A stretch of DNA of 14,647 nt from an uncultured Oscillospiraceae bacterium (lineage in GTDB: Bacteria > Bacillota > Clostridia > Oscillospirales > Oscillospiraceae). Of this stretch, positions 13,968 through 14,647 are shown piece after piece; the stretch's first letter is position 1; each line of letters begins with the position of its first letter. A model generated the notes under the pieces. That model was not told where the DNA came from. It saw only the letters and a list, made by a program, of their open reading frames with translations, and searched no databases. The position numbers and the translations under genes were made by a program. Location: contig CAKTPC010000047.1 in NCBI GenBank assembly GCA_934590505.1, positions 1-14,647 on the forward strand. Direction: 5' to 3'.

Positions 13968-14647
13968 TTACTTCCTGATCTCCGGCAGAGACGCGGCGGC
14001 GGCGGATTGACCGACGCGGCGGAACTTCTCATCCGGCAGAGCAAGGTGTATTCTCCCCTCAAGCTCGCTGTACTCATCGCGCAGTACGCGCTCGCACTCG
14101 ATGATGATGAGCTCGCCCCCGAGCCCGGACATCACGCGCCCGAGCAGCAGCACATGGCGGAAGTGGTACATATCGTGGTAAAGCGCGAGCGAGTGCGCCA
14201 GATACACGCCGATGCTGCGGTATATCGCGGCGGCGCGCTCATCGCCGTCGTTCATCAGTGCCTGCACGGCCTTGAGCTTTTCCGCCGGGGAGAGAGCGCC
14301 GTCAAGCTCGATGCCCGCAACCGGGGCGAGCTTTATGACACCGTCCTGCGAGAAGTATTTCACGCCGCAGCCGATATCGAGCGACCACTCGTCACGCAGC
14401 GCGCCGGGGTTTGCGTCCACGGGGATGAACGCCAGCTCGTTGAGCCAGCCTGTGATGTAACCCTTTTCGTCGACATAGCCGCCGGCTTCGCTAGTGCCCA
14501 TGGCGATGCCGAGGATGTTCGTGTCCTCAAGGCTTATTGCCCCGGCGAGCGCGGTGACGTCACCGTCGTTAAAGACGCAGAAGGGCACGTCGCCGAAGGT
14601 ATCGGTAATGGCGCGTATATAGATGTCCTTAACCTTCGCATCGAAGA
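13968..14647 (-). CDS. ROK-like (sugar kinase/ASKHA fold) protein, C-terminal part (5' end outside window)
   Basis: The minus-strand frame is open from the right edge to a TAA at 13968, giving about 226 residues. A GTG at 14588 is internal, because coding with good composition continues upstream. FNDGDVTALAG matches the ROK catalytic-Asp region (END.N..A) and ILGIAMGTSEAGGYVD the nucleotide-binding glycine turn. The segment that in ROK kinases reads GE.GH.P..., then a CxCGxxGCxE zinc cluster, here reads NELAFIPVD followed by DEWSLDIGCGV, so the zinc His is Phe and the cysteine cluster is nearly gone. It may be a divergent sugar kinase or a non-catalytic ROK relative. It ends at a strong bidirectional terminator. 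The start and neighbours lie outside the window. Confidence 0.7.
   Translation of the reverse strand, partial: FDAKVKDIYIRAITDTFGDVPFCVFNDGDVTALAGAISLEDTNILGIAMGTSEAGGYVDEKGYITGWLNELAFIPVDANPGALRDEWSLDIGCGVKYFSQDGVIKLAPVAGIELDGALSPAEKLKAVQALMNDGDERAAAIYRSIGVYLAHSLALYHDMYHFRHVLLLGRVMSGLGGELIIIECERVLRDEYSELEGRIHLALPDEKFRRVGQSAAAASLPEIRK

Overview
The window looks like part of the chromosome of a GC-rich, probably endospore-forming Clostridia bacterium, most likely an Oscillospiraceae/Ruminococcaceae-type gut anaerobe. I judge this from the codon use, strong AGGAGG-type ribosome binding sites, sigma-A promoters, a YlmC/YmxH-type sporulation protein and a YozG/DUF2975 regulator pair. The taxonomy is inference. 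No tRNA, rRNA, CRISPR array or insertion sequence was seen. All genes are on + except a MerR regulator and the ROK-like gene at the right edge.

Region 1 (1-5030) is an ABC transporter operon: the end of a DUF3798-type substrate-binding protein, a tandem-NBD sugar-type ATPase, two different RbsC/BPD_transp_2-type permeases and a small membrane-anchored protein resembling DUF6672. The last three genes are coupled by 4-bp ATGA overlaps. A terminator-like hairpin and a second stem-loop lie between the binding-protein gene and the ATPase gene, which fits a high binding-protein to transporter ratio. The substrate is unknown. This is the best candidate here for a poorly described system.

Region 2 (5043-6936) holds two single-gene units, each with a clear promoter and terminator: a small membrane/coiled-coil protein of unknown function, and lysA (diaminopimelate decarboxylase, last step of lysine synthesis).

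Region 3 (6959-8990) is an operon of a DUF2975 membrane protein, a YozG-like Cro/C1 regulator and a DUF4173/DUF4153-type polytopic membrane protein. Direct repeats overlap its promoter and may be the regulator's operator.

Region 4 (9001-10483) has a metallo-beta-lactamase-fold hydrolase gene that appears to have lost its middle, including the HxHxDH metal site, in frame. It converges on a MerR/GyrI-like regulator whose own promoter has the 19-bp spacer typical of MerR targets.

Region 5 (10484-13951) carries a YlmC/YmxH-family gene, an unidentified lipoprotein, a structured intergenic segment, hflX (ribosome-splitting GTPase) and a yigZ-family gene coupled to hflX. A strong bidirectional terminator separates this from region 6, the 3' part of a ROK-like sugar-kinase-fold gene on the minus strand running off the right edge.
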